Of a stretch of 9,346 nt of DNA, positions 1 to 8,498 are shown in pieces. Source of the stretch: Deltaproteobacteria bacterium. GTDB lineage: Bacteria > Desulfobacterota > Binatia > Binatales > Binataceae. Every line of letters starts with the position of its first letter. Position 1 is the stretch's first letter. The stretch lies in contig JAJYMR010000013.1 of the NCBI GenBank assembly GCA_021786815.1, positions 1 to 9,346 of the forward strand, given 5' to 3'. Position numbers and translations under genes: made by a program. The notes under the pieces are model-generated. The model did no database searches. It was given only the letters and a program-made list of their open reading frames with translations, and was not told the DNA's origin.

Positions 1-1726
1 CGAGCTGGTCGGGCGGCACTTCCATCATGGTGGAAGCGATTTTCTTCATCTTGTCCTGAAGCTTCTGCACCGTGAGCATCAGGGCCGGTCCGCCCACCGT
101 GGTGCCCCGGCTCCCGAACGTGCCAATACCGTACTGCACCTGCGCGGTATCGCCATGGACCACGACCACGTCGTCGATATCGATGCCGAAGGAGTCGGCG
201 ACGAGCTGCGCGAAGGTGGTTTCCTGGCCCTGGCCGTGCGGCGAGACGCCGGTCAGCACCGTGACCTTGGAGTCAGGCTCCATCCTGACCGTCGCGCTCT
301 CCCATCCACCTCCCTTGAGTTTGGGCGGAAGCAGCGCGGAGGGGCCGATACCGCAGATTTCGACGTACGAGGCGATGCCGATTCCGACAAGCCGGCCTTG
401 CTTGCGAGCGGCTTCCTGCTCGGCGCGGGTCTTCTTGTAATCGACCATCTCGAGCGCCTTGTCGAGCGCAAGGTTGTAATCGCCCGAGTCGTAAACGAGG
501 CCGCCGGCGGTAGGCGCGGGAAACGCCTCCTTGGGGATGAAGTTCTTGCGCCGGACGTCGGCCGGGTCGAGTCCGAATTCCCCGGCGACCATATCCATCA
601 CGCGCTCCGCAATATACGCGGCCTCGGGACGTCCCGCACCGCGGTACGCGTCGGTGGACATCTTGTTCGTGAAAGCGAACCTCTGCTCGAACGCGAGTGC
701 CGGAATTTTGTAGCACCCGGTCATCATCAGGCCCGAGAATCCCGGGATCGCGGGCGTGAGCAGATGCAGGTAGGCGCCCATATCGCAGACGAAGCTCGCC
801 TTGATACCCAGGACTTCGCCGTCCTTTTTTGCCGCGACTTCAAGGTAGGTAATTTGATCGCGGCCGTGGGTCGTCGCCGAGAGGTTCTCGCGCCGGCGCT
901 CGATCCATTTGACGGGCCGGTTCAGCGTCATCGCGAGGTACGCGATCAGCGCCTCTTCGGGATAGACGTTGAGCTTGCATCCGAACCCGCCGCCGACTTC
1001 AGGTGCGATCACGCGGATATGGTTCTCGCCGAGCTTCAGCATCTCGGCCAGTTGCGAGCGCAGAAGATGCGGAATCTGCGTGGACGACCAGACCGTGAGC
1101 TGCTTCAGCCCCGGATGCCACTGGGCGACCACGCCGCGCGGCTCCATCGGCGCGGGCGCAAGCCGCTGGTTGACGAGGCGGAACTTGATCACCTTGTCGG
1201 CCTTGCGCATCGCCTCGTCCACCTGCGGATTCGGCACTTCGCTGCGCGCGCAGAGGTTGGTGCCGAACTCCTCGTGGATAATCGGCGCGTCCTTGTCGAA
1301 AGCCTTCTCGGGATCGACCACCGCGTCGAGCGGGTCAAAGTCCATATCGAGCAGGTCGAGCGCGTCCTGCGCCTTGTAGGGATTGGACGCGACCACGACC
1401 GCGACCGGCTCGCCCACGAAGCGGACTTTGCCCTGGGCGAGCACGGGATGGAACGGGACACGCTCAGCGGGAGCGACGCAGGGCACGGAGCCGATTTTGT
1501 CCTTCAGGTCGTCGCCCGTGAGCACCGCGACGACGCCGTCGGCGGCGCGCGCCTTGCTCGCGTCGATCGAGTTTATCTTCGCGTGCGGGTAAGGGCTTCG
1601 AAGAATTGCCGCTGACACCATCCCGACGAGCTTGACGTCGTCGACATAGGTGCCGGTGCCGGAGACAAGCCGCGGATCTTCGCGGCGCTTGATTCGTTCA
1701 CCGACGAACTTCGGAATAACTGGCAT
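1..1726 (-). CDS. Molybdopterin-binding large subunit of a xanthine dehydrogenase/form II CO dehydrogenase-like oxidase (3' end missing)
   Basis: Catalytic subunit of a molybdenum hydroxylase, which binds the Mo-pterin cofactor and hydroxylates a small substrate, passing electrons to the 2Fe-2S subunit. I translated the minus strand from the ATG at 1726-1724; the frame stays open to the window edge (575 codons seen). Relatives are about 750-800 residues, so the C-terminal quarter is outside. Visible motifs are a GGGFG loop at residues 245-249, AYRGAGR at 360-366 and PHGQGQET at 496-503, all typical of the family. AYRGAGR marks form II (CoxL-like) proteins; true CO dehydrogenases have AYxCSFR with the Cu-binding cysteine, so CO oxidation should not be assumed. 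The start begins MPVIPKFVGE, and AGGAGG lies 10 bases upstream (1737-1742). The small-subunit gene ends 30 bases upstream on the same strand, so the two are probably co-transcribed. Often annotated coxL; the real substrate is unknown. Confidence 0.93.
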   Translation of the reverse strand, partial: MPVIPKFVGERIKRREDPRLVSGTGTYVDDVKLVGMVSAAILRSPYPHAKINSIDASKARAADGVVAVLTGDDLKDKIGSVPCVAPAERVPFHPVLAQGKVRFVGEPVAVVVASNPYKAQDALDLLDMDFDPLDAVVDPEKAFDKDAPIIHEEFGTNLCARSEVPNPQVDEAMRKADKVIKFRLVNQRLAPAPMEPRGVVAQWHPGLKQLTVWSSTQIPHLLRSQLAEMLKLGENHIRVIAPEVGGGFGCKLNVYPEEALIAYLAMTLNRPVKWIERRRENLSATTHGRDQITYLEVAAKKDGEVLGIKASFVCDMGAYLHLLTPAIPGFSGLMMTGCYKIPALAFEQRFAFTNKMSTDAYRGAGRPEAAYIAERVMDMVAGEFGLDPADVRRKNFIPKEAFPAPTAGGLVYDSGDYNLALDKALEMVDYKKTRAEQEAARKQGRLVGIGIASYVEICGIGPSALLPPKLKGGGWESATVRMEPDSKVTVLTGVSPHGQGQETTFAQLVADSFGIDIDDVVVVHGDTAQVQYGIGTFGSRGTTVGGPALMLTVQKLQDKMKKIASTMMEVPPDQL

Positions 1727-1756
1727 GATTGGCGTCCCTCCTGGGAGTGCGTGTGG

Positions 1757-2233
1757 TCAGGCGCCCTTGGACGCGCGCATCTTGTTGGCCGCGTAACGCA
1801 CCGCATTGACGATATGCTGGTAACCGGTGCATCGGCAGAGGTTGCCCTCGAGCGCGGCGCGGATTTCCGCTTCGCTCGGGTCGGGGTTACGGCTGAGCAG
1901 GTCGGTCGCCATCATTATCATCCCGGGAGTACAGTATCCGCACTGGAGTCCGTGCTCTTCCCAGAAGCCCTCCTGCACGGGATGAAGGTTGCCGTCCCTG
2001 GCGAGGCCCTCGACCGTGGTTATCTGGGCGCCGTCGGCCTGAGCCGCGAGCACGGTGCATGATTTCACCGCGCGGCCGTTCATCAGGACCGTGCATGCGC
2101 CGCATAGCGAAGTCTCGCATCCGACGTGCGTGCCGGTCAGCCCGGCGACCTCGCGCAGGTAATGAACCAGGAGCGTGCGAGGCTCGATGTCGTCCTCGCG
2201 CCGCTGCCCGTTGACGTTAAGGCTTACGCGCAT
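1757..2233 (-). CDS. 2Fe-2S iron-sulfur small subunit of the molybdenum hydroxylase (CoxS-like)
   Basis: Electron-transfer subunit of the same enzyme as the neighbouring large subunit: it carries two 2Fe-2S clusters between the Mo site and the FAD subunit. The protein is 158 residues, the usual CoxS length. An N-terminal ferredoxin-type domain has C39, C44, C47 and C59 (pattern GCETSLCGAC then KSC). The C-terminal helical [2Fe-2S]-binding domain has C98 and C101 (QCGYCTPG) and C133 and C135 (NLCRCTGY). All eight cluster ligands are present. The frame extends 15 codons upstream to 2278, but MRVSLNVNG at 2233 matches the family start and has GGAG 9 bases upstream (2243-2246). The order is small then large subunit; no FAD-binding medium subunit (CoxM) is encoded upstream, because the next gene is divergent. 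CoxM may lie downstream of the large subunit, outside the window. Confidence 0.95.
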   Translation of the reverse strand: MRVSLNVNGQRREDDIEPRTLLVHYLREVAGLTGTHVGCETSLCGACTVLMNGRAVKSCTVLAAQADGAQITTVEGLARDGNLHPVQEGFWEEHGLQCGYCTPGMIMMATDLLSRNPDPSEAEIRAALEGNLCRCTGYQHIVNAVRYAANKMRASKGA

Positions 2234-2256
2234 CGTCTCTCTCTCCGCAATCGAAA

Positions 2257-2270
2257 AACCTGTGAAGGTT
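2257..2270. repeat. Short inverted repeat upstream of the oxidase operon
   Basis: AACCTGTGAAGGTT has perfect 5-base arms around a 4-base centre. It lies about 25 bases upstream of the small-subunit start, in the roughly 170-base divergent region between the oxidase operon and the lipoprotein gene. The position would suit an operator or a small leader hairpin, but arms this short can occur by chance. I found no convincing -35/-10 pair for either divergent gene. Confidence 0.25.
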
Positions 2271-2405
2271 CTTAGCAAATCGTGCTCGCAACGGCTAACG
2301 CCGGCGACAATTGAGCGGTCGTGGAACAGCGATGCTCAGGTCGTTTTAGCTGCGGCAACGGATTACACTGTCGGCCTGCGTACGGGCGCAAAGGAGGCGG
2401 TTAGC

Positions 2406-2909
2406 ATGAAGGCCTTCGGACTTGCGTTGATAGCGATCGTGATCGGCGGATGCGCGCGGTTTCAGCCGACCACGCCTGCGACCAATTACGGACCGACCGC
2501 GATAGAGCAAAGCGTGACGATGAAGAACTCGTCGGTCCATTACAATCCCGAGGTTCTGAAGGTCGGCACGCCGAGGAGCCGGGTGGTCGCGGCGTTCGGA
2601 GAGCCGAACGGTTCGCAAAAGACCGATAACGGGCAGGTCGAGGACGTTTACGCCTTCTATCCCGACGGAACCAAGTTCGTCGATCCGCAGATTCGTCCGC
2701 GCAACGTCGCGATGGCGGTGCTATCGATGGGGACCTCGGTGGCGGTTCGCCAGGCGCGGCTCCATATGGCGGAGAAAAAGCTCACGCTCTACCACGTCTT
2801 CTACAGCCCCGAGGACACGATCGAGAACGTGCAGGTGGAAAAGACGCCCGACGCACCCGCCGAAGGCCCCGCCGTCCAGAGCAACGGCGCATCGCCAGCC
2901 ACGCCGTGA
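2406..2909 (+). CDS. Small predicted lipoprotein with BamE/SmpA-like stretch
   Basis: Predicted 167-residue lipoprotein of unknown role. The start at 2406 was chosen because AAGGAGG (2391-2397) sits 8 bases upstream and the protein then opens directly with a signal peptide (MKAFGLALIAIVIGGC). IGGC is an acceptable lipobox, with C16 as the lipidated residue. The frame is open back to 2175, but that extension has no signal sequence and runs into the divergent promoter region. Residues 50-85 include LKVGTPRSRVVAAFGEPNG, which resembles the 'GMTkeqVxxxLGeP' turn of BamE/SmpA-type small outer-membrane lipoproteins, followed by an aromatic strand (DVYAFYPDG). The C-terminus is Pro/Ala-rich and probably disordered. 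The BamE-like fold is my inference from that motif only; direct involvement in the BAM complex is not shown. It is transcribed away from the oxidase operon. Confidence 0.82.
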   Translation: MKAFGLALIAIVIGGCARFQPTTPATNYGPTAIEQSVTMKNSSVHYNPEVLKVGTPRSRVVAAFGEPNGSQKTDNGQVEDVYAFYPDGTKFVDPQIRPRNVAMAVLSMGTSVAVRQARLHMAEKKLTLYHVFYSPEDTIENVQVEKTPDAPAEGPAVQSNGASPATP

Positions 2910-2910
2910 G

Positions 2911-2934
2911 GCGCCGCTACGGCGTCGGCGGCGC
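2911..2934 (+). terminator. GC hairpin directly after the lipoprotein stop codon (weak terminator candidate)
   Basis: GCGCCGC (2911-2917) pairs perfectly with GCGGCGC (2928-2934) around a 10-base loop. It begins one base after the stop codon. No T-run follows, so intrinsic termination is uncertain; it may protect the 3' end of the mRNA or be a chance pairing in GC-rich DNA. Confidence 0.3.
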
Positions 2935-3070
2935 GTCGTCGGGATAGCCCGCGCGCACCTCTCACGGCCGGAGTCGCACGTATCGGCTACGATCCGACAA
3001 TGCTCGGGACCGATGCCTCCCTGTGAGCGGCCCGCGGTTCCCCATCGTCACCCCGTTATTCCAGGCGTCC

Positions 3071-3087
3071 GCCGACGTACCGTCGGC
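3071..3087. repeat. Perfect 7-base inverted repeat with 3-base centre upstream of clpB
   Basis: GCCGACG-TAC-CGTCGGC, about 100 bases before the clpB start. The symmetry would suit a dimeric regulator's operator or a small hairpin ending transcription from the upstream lipoprotein gene. There is no T-tract after it. It does not match HrcA/CIRCE. Confidence 0.3.
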
Positions 3088-3140
3088 CGCGCGTATCTGG
3101 TCAATGGCGCCGTCGGTGGCTGCCCAGAACGTCTCAAACC

Positions 3141-3168
3141 TTGCTGAGATGCGGTTCGTGGTTACTTT
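3141..3168 (+). promoter_or_regulatory. clpB: Candidate sigma-70-type promoter for clpB
   Basis: TTGCTG (3141-3146), a 16-base spacer and TACTTT (3163-3168). Each hexamer matches four of six consensus positions. Transcription would begin near 3175, leaving a very short leader that barely includes the GAGG at 3176-3179. This is a weak match by eye; a heat-shock sigma promoter further upstream is also possible. Confidence 0.28.
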
Positions 3169-3175
3169 TCAGTAC

Positions 3176-3190
3176 GAGGTTTGATGGTTG

Positions 3191-3193
<3 letters not shown>
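3176..3193 (+). promoter_or_regulatory. clpB: Ribosome-binding site with stacked start codons for clpB
   Basis: GAGG (3176-3179) is followed by an out-of-frame ATG (3184), an in-frame TTG (3188) and the in-frame ATG (3191). The spacing from GAGG is 4, 8 and 11 bases respectively. The TTG has the best spacing; the ATG is the conventional start. The choice changes the protein by only one residue, but ribosomes starting at 3184 would be out of frame. Confidence 0.45.
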
Positions 3194-5803
<2,610 letters not shown>

Positions 5804-5835
5804 GCGGGCGAACTCGAAGACTGTTCATAATTGCG

Positions 5836-5880
5836 GAGCGGGGAAGCCGGACAAGCGGTTTCCCCGCTCTTCGTTTTGGT
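5836..5880 (+). terminator. Strong rho-independent terminator after clpB
   Basis: GAGCGGGGAA (5836-5845) pairs perfectly with TTCCCCGCTC (5860-5869). The stem continues inward through a G-T wobble and CCG/CGG (5847-5849 with 5856-5858), giving about 14 pairs around the loop GACAAG. A T-rich tail (TTCGTTTTGGT) follows. It lies about 30 bases after the clpB stop, so it insulates the downstream redox genes from clpB transcription. Confidence 0.92.
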
Positions 5881-5907
5881 TGTAATCGCCAGGGAAAAGG
5901 CTAAACT
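5880..5907 (+). promoter_or_regulatory. Candidate promoter for the cupredoxin-cytochrome c pair
   Basis: TTGTAA (5880-5885), a 16-base spacer and TAAACT (5902-5907). Each hexamer matches four of six consensus positions. It sits directly after the clpB terminator, where a new promoter is needed. It would leave a leader of about 110 bases before the cupredoxin start. I see no recognisable copper-regulator box. Confidence 0.35.
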
Positions 5908-6013
5908 GTCATCAGTATTGCGAATGTTGCCGCAGATCCGTTATTAGGTTCCATCTCACTTGAGAGGAAATGGAAGCGGTTCGCCGTTCGCTGACATCGA
6001 ATTTCACGACTTC

Positions 6014-6026
6014 GAGGACGAAAATG
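6014..6026 (+). promoter_or_regulatory. Ribosome-binding site that decides the cupredoxin start
   Basis: GAGG (6014-6017) lies 6 bases before the ATG at 6024. The upstream in-frame ATG at 5970 has GAGG only 2 bases away, which is too close. The in-frame ATG at 6063 has no purine-rich site. This supports 6024. Confidence 0.6.
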
Positions 6027-6476
6027 CTGAGATCCGCCGGTTCTTCCTCAGACCCGCATCGCATGGGCGCAAGGCGCGCATTGCTCGGCCTTTGCGTGAG
6101 CGCCGCGCTGGTTCTGGCTGCGGAGATCGCTGGCCCGGTCGCCCCGGCTCGCGCCGCTGACGCCAAGCCCGCGCTGGTAGTGACGATGAAGGACGAAGCG
6201 CCTTTCTATCATCCCAACAAGGCCAAGATAAAAGTCGGCCAGACTGTTGAGTGGGTGAACAAGGGGACGACCGTTCACGACGTTTCCACCAACGTGCAGA
6301 ACGCGCGGAATCCGAAAGACGTTGAGCTTCCCAAGGGCGCGAAGCCTTTCGACTCCGGTTTTATTCCCCCGGGCGGAAAGTTCAGCTATACCTTCACGGT
6401 GCCCGGTCAATACAAGTACTTCTGCGTGCCGCATGAAGACGCCGGGATGGTGGGTTATCTAACTGTTGAGAAGTAA
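6024..6476 (+). CDS. Secreted plastocyanin/pseudoazurin-type cupredoxin
   Basis: Small type I (blue) copper protein, predicted to carry one electron at a time in the periplasm. It is 150 residues from the ATG at 6024. A signal peptide is visible: basic RR at about 17-18, a hydrophobic stretch (ALLGLCVSAALVLAA) and a likely cut after APARA. The mature domain begins with an F-x-P-like segment and IKVGQTVEWVNKG, the typical cupredoxin strand before the first ligand. Copper ligands are H85 (TVHDVS), C134, H137 and M142 (YFCVPHEDAGM). The C-x2-H-x4-M spacing is that of plastocyanin and pseudoazurin. A cytochrome c gene starts 17 bases after the stop, suggesting the two are co-expressed redox partners. 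A copper-storage or copper-delivery role is the alternative, given the CusCB-like genes downstream. An N-terminally longer form from 5970 is possible but less likely. Confidence 0.92.
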   Translation: MLRSAGSSSDPHRMGARRALLGLCVSAALVLAAEIAGPVAPARAADAKPALVVTMKDEAPFYHPNKAKIKVGQTVEWVNKGTTVHDVSTNVQNARNPKDVELPKGAKPFDSGFIPPGGKFSYTFTVPGQYKYFCVPHEDAGMVGYLTVEK

Positions 6477-6481
6477 CTTCC

Positions 6482-6496
6482 GGAGTCGGGAAATTG
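6482..6496 (+). promoter_or_regulatory. Ribosome-binding site and TTG start of the cytochrome c gene
   Basis: GGAG (6482-6485) lies 8 bases before TTG at 6494-6496. TTG is the only start that includes the signal peptide: the first in-frame ATG is at codon 38, after the hydrophobic segment. The rare start may lower output relative to the cupredoxin. Confidence 0.6.
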
Positions 6497-7039
6497 CGTA
6501 AACGCTTTCGCCTGCCCGTTCGATACCTGTTCGCCGGAGCCTTGGCGGCCTTGGCCTTCACGGCTGCGGCGCCTGCGGCATGGTCCTTCCCCTGGAGCAT
6601 CGATATGTACCGCGGCCCGGCGCTTCAGCCGCTGGAAGTCGCGCCGCGCGTGATGCCGAGCGGCACGATGCCGGTGAAGGGCGGCCTTCCGCCGATGACG
6701 CGCGAGGCGATGACCGTTCACCTCAAAAGCCCGCTCCAGCCGACACCCGCCAACCTCAAGCATGGCGAGTTCCTGTTCATGACCGATTGCGCGCCGTGTC
6801 ACGGGGACAACGGCAGAGGCAAGGGGCCCGTGGCGCATCTGCTCCGGACTCCGCCAGCTGATCTCGCGATGGGCCTCAGCAAGGCGCTGCCCGACGGCTA
6901 CATCTACGGAACCATCCGCAACGGCGGAATCGCGATGCCGCCGTATTACGATATCATGTCGTCGCACGAGCGATGGCAGGTGGTGCTGTTCGTGCGCCAT
7001 CTCCAGCAGCAGGCGACGCAAAAGACCGCAAGCAAGTAG
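6494..7039 (+). CDS. Secreted mono-haem cytochrome c, ActE-like
   Basis: Periplasmic class I cytochrome c carrying electrons through one covalently bound haem. It is 181 residues from a TTG start supported by GGAG 8 bases upstream. The N-terminus is a signal peptide (MRKRFRLPVRYLF, then an Ala/Leu-rich core) with a probable cut near AAWS. There is no lipobox, so it is probably soluble or held by an uncleaved anchor. The haem site is CAPCH (C99, C102, H103), and the likely distal ligand is M148 in AMPPY. The region before the haem domain (DMYRGPALQPLEVAPRVMPSG) and the end (ERWQVVLFVRHLQ) resemble ActE, the mono-haem subunit of Alternative Complex III. No other act genes are in the window, so this looks like a stand-alone relative. 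It follows the cupredoxin by 17 bases, consistent with one transcript. The ActE link is by eye and the redox partner is inferred. Confidence 0.9.
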   Translation: MRKRFRLPVRYLFAGALAALAFTAAAPAAWSFPWSIDMYRGPALQPLEVAPRVMPSGTMPVKGGLPPMTREAMTVHLKSPLQPTPANLKHGEFLFMTDCAPCHGDNGRGKGPVAHLLRTPPADLAMGLSKALPDGYIYGTIRNGGIAMPPYYDIMSSHERWQVVLFVRHLQQQATQKTASK

Positions 7040-7050
7040 GAAAATGCCGA

Positions 7051-7086
7051 CGCGCCGGGACCGGGCTCCTGTTCGGACCCGGCGCG
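7051..7086 (+). terminator. GC-rich hairpin after the cytochrome c gene
   Basis: CGCGCCGGG (7051-7059) pairs perfectly with CCCGGCGCG (7078-7086). An A-A mismatch follows, then CCG/CGG (7061-7063 with 7074-7076) around a 10-base loop. It begins 12 bases after the stop. The stem is very stable, but no T-run follows, so it may stall polymerase only partly or protect the 3' end. It is the main reason to treat the redox pair and the efflux genes as separate or partly separate transcripts. Confidence 0.5.
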
Positions 7087-7156
7087 CCGATGACGCCAGG
7101 CCCCCGGCTGCGGCCCCTTCCACTGGCAGCCCCAACCTTAGTTTAATTATCCAGAC

Positions 7157-7197
7157 CTGCCCGCGTCTTATCCTGCGCTGACCCGATGTGCGGGCAG
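7157..7197. repeat. Inverted repeat in the leader of the outer-membrane channel gene
   Basis: CTGCCCGC (7157-7164) and GCGGGCAG (7190-7197) are perfect 8-base arms 25 bases apart, just after the AT-rich TTTAATTAT (7142-7150), which could hold a -10 element. The spacing would suit a leader stem or a two-site operator. I see no match to the CusR or CueR boxes. Confidence 0.28.
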
Positions 7198-7232
7198 TAG
7201 CCGTACAACAGGCGTGGCTGGGGGGAATTTAG

Positions 7233-8498
7233 ATGCAGGTGAAGAAGCTGGTTGGGGTTCTGGTCTTTGCGATCGCGGCCGCGATGCCGTCTTACGCTCG
7301 GGCGAGACCGCTTGGAGCGAGCCAACTGGTCGAACTCGCGATCGAAGCGAATCCGCGAGTACGCGCCGCACGCAACCGCTACCTTGCCGCAGTTCACTCC
7401 ATCAAGCAGGCCTATGCGCCCAACGATCCGGTCTTCTCGTTCCTTAATGGCGACAGCCCGGTCAATCCGATCGGTCCGCCGTCGGAGCAGTCCTTCCAGC
7501 TTAGCGAGTCGTTTCAGTTTCCGGGCAAGGCGATGCTGCAAACCGACGTTGCGCGGCGCAACGCCGAAATAGCGCGGCTGTTTTTTCTTGCCACGGTTCG
7601 CGACGTTCGGGCGGCGACGGAAGCCGCCTATTACCAGATCCTGCTCGATGGAGCGCTCGCCCAGGTCAGCGCCGAGAACGTGGCGAACCTCCAGCGCGTG
7701 CTCAAGGTCACGCAGGTCGCGTATGCGGCCAACCAGGTCACGCAGGCCGATTTCATAAACGCGGAGTTCGATCTCGCCGCTGCGCGCCAGGCTGAGCGTG
7801 AAAATCGCGTAGCCGAGGCCAACGACGAGACCGTGCTCAACCAGTTGCTCGACAGGCCTCCTGGCACGCCGCTCGACCTCGACCGCACGCTTCATCTCGA
7901 GCCTCTGACGGTGCGAGTGGATACGCTGGTGGCACAGGCGGCCGCGGTTCGCCAGGAGATCCTCGAAGCGGCGCTGAGCGAGCGCAATTCGGAGACCGCG
8001 CTCAAGCTTGCGCGCATGGAATATCTGCCAGACTTCACCGCTACCTACATCTTCAACCATTACCTCGTGCCGAACTTCGCACCTTCCCCGACGGACACCC
8101 AGACCCATGGGTTTATGATCGGGTTCAACTTGCCAGTATTCTTCTGGCTCAGGCAGAACGAGGATGTGAAGCAGGCCGCCTATTCGCTCGACGCGGCGCG
8201 AGACGATCTGCGTTCAGTTCGCACGCGGACTGCGGCCATGGTGACCTCGATTTATCGCACCACGCAGTTCGCGTACGAAACCGCCGGGCTGTACCGGGAC
8301 TCCTTGGTGCCGCTTTCGCGGCAGGATATCGAGGTTTCGCTGATCGCCTATCAGTCGGGAAAGGTGGATTATCTCGCGCTGGCTGGCGCACTAAGGCGCG
8401 GCTACAATGCTAACCTCAGTTATCTGCAGGCGGCCAATCGCTTTCTGGCTGGCCGAGTAGCGCTGGAGCAGGCGATCGGAGCGCCTTTACCAAAGTGA
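7233..8498 (+). CDS. TolC/CzcC-type outer-membrane efflux factor
   Basis: Outer-membrane channel component of a tripartite efflux pump; trimers form a beta-barrel and a long periplasmic helical tunnel. It is 421 residues, complete, and of normal length for this family. A signal peptide (MQVKKLVGVLVFAIAAAMPSYA) ends near residue 22-24. No cysteine follows, so it is not lipidated, unlike CusC or OprM. The remainder shows the two-repeat OEP pattern: a first LVELAIEANPRVRAAR-type helix start, a strand region near residues 80-100 (SFQLSESFQFPGK), long Ala/Glu-rich helices, a second repeat from about 225, a strand region near 270-310 (GFMIGFNLPVFFW) and a final helix pair. GGGGGA lies 6 bases before the ATG. 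Its stop overlaps the start of a CusB-like adaptor gene, which points to a heavy-metal RND system. The substrate is not determined. Confidence 0.93.
   Translation: MQVKKLVGVLVFAIAAAMPSYARARPLGASQLVELAIEANPRVRAARNRYLAAVHSIKQAYAPNDPVFSFLNGDSPVNPIGPPSEQSFQLSESFQFPGKAMLQTDVARRNAEIARLFFLATVRDVRAATEAAYYQILLDGALAQVSAENVANLQRVLKVTQVAYAANQVTQADFINAEFDLAAARQAERENRVAEANDETVLNQLLDRPPGTPLDLDRTLHLEPLTVRVDTLVAQAAAVRQEILEAALSERNSETALKLARMEYLPDFTATYIFNHYLVPNFAPSPTDTQTHGFMIGFNLPVFFWLRQNEDVKQAAYSLDAARDDLRSVRTRTAAMVTSIYRTTQFAYETAGLYRDSLVPLSRQDIEVSLIAYQSGKVDYLALAGALRRGYNANLSYLQAANRFLAGRVALEQAIGAPLPK

Larger units (their letters stand above)
2935..3190. other. Intergenic stretch before clpB
   Basis: About 250 bases with no supported gene. 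It contains a perfect short inverted repeat (3071-3087) and a promoter candidate (3141-3168). A GTG-initiated frame at 3023-3184 (53 codons) has no ribosome-binding site and no recognisable family. I saw no CIRCE element (TTAGCACTC-N9-GAGTGCTAA), although clpB is often heat-regulated. Confidence 0.5.

Noticed and set aside
155..1615. Open frame of 486 codons on the plus strand
   Set aside because: Exactly antisense to the molybdenum hydroxylase large subunit, whose frame carries clear family motifs. The plus-strand product is Arg/His/Asp-rich with no recognisable domain, as expected for a shadow frame in GC-rich DNA.
1..1726. True aerobic CO dehydrogenase (form I CoxL)
   Set aside because: The active-site motif is AYRGAGR at residues 360-366, without the cysteine of AYxCSFR that binds copper in form I enzymes.
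2175..2405. 77-codon N-terminal extension of the lipoprotein
   Set aside because: It overlaps the start of the divergent small-subunit gene and would bury the signal peptide and lipobox. The ATG at 2406 has an excellent ribosome-binding site.
3040..3049. CCCCATCGT resembling the -10 of a heat-shock (sigma-32) promoter upstream of clpB
   Set aside because: No CTTGAA-like -35 at the right distance, and the downstream part of the -10 does not match.
3023..3184. GTG-initiated frame of 53 codons just before clpB, with its stop overlapping an ATG at 3184
   Set aside because: No ribosome-binding site, no recognised family, and the overlapped ATG is out of frame with clpB. It could be a leader peptide, but nothing supports it.
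7143..8108. Open frame of 321 codons on the minus strand
   Set aside because: Antisense to the TolC-type channel; Arg-rich composition and no family resemblance.
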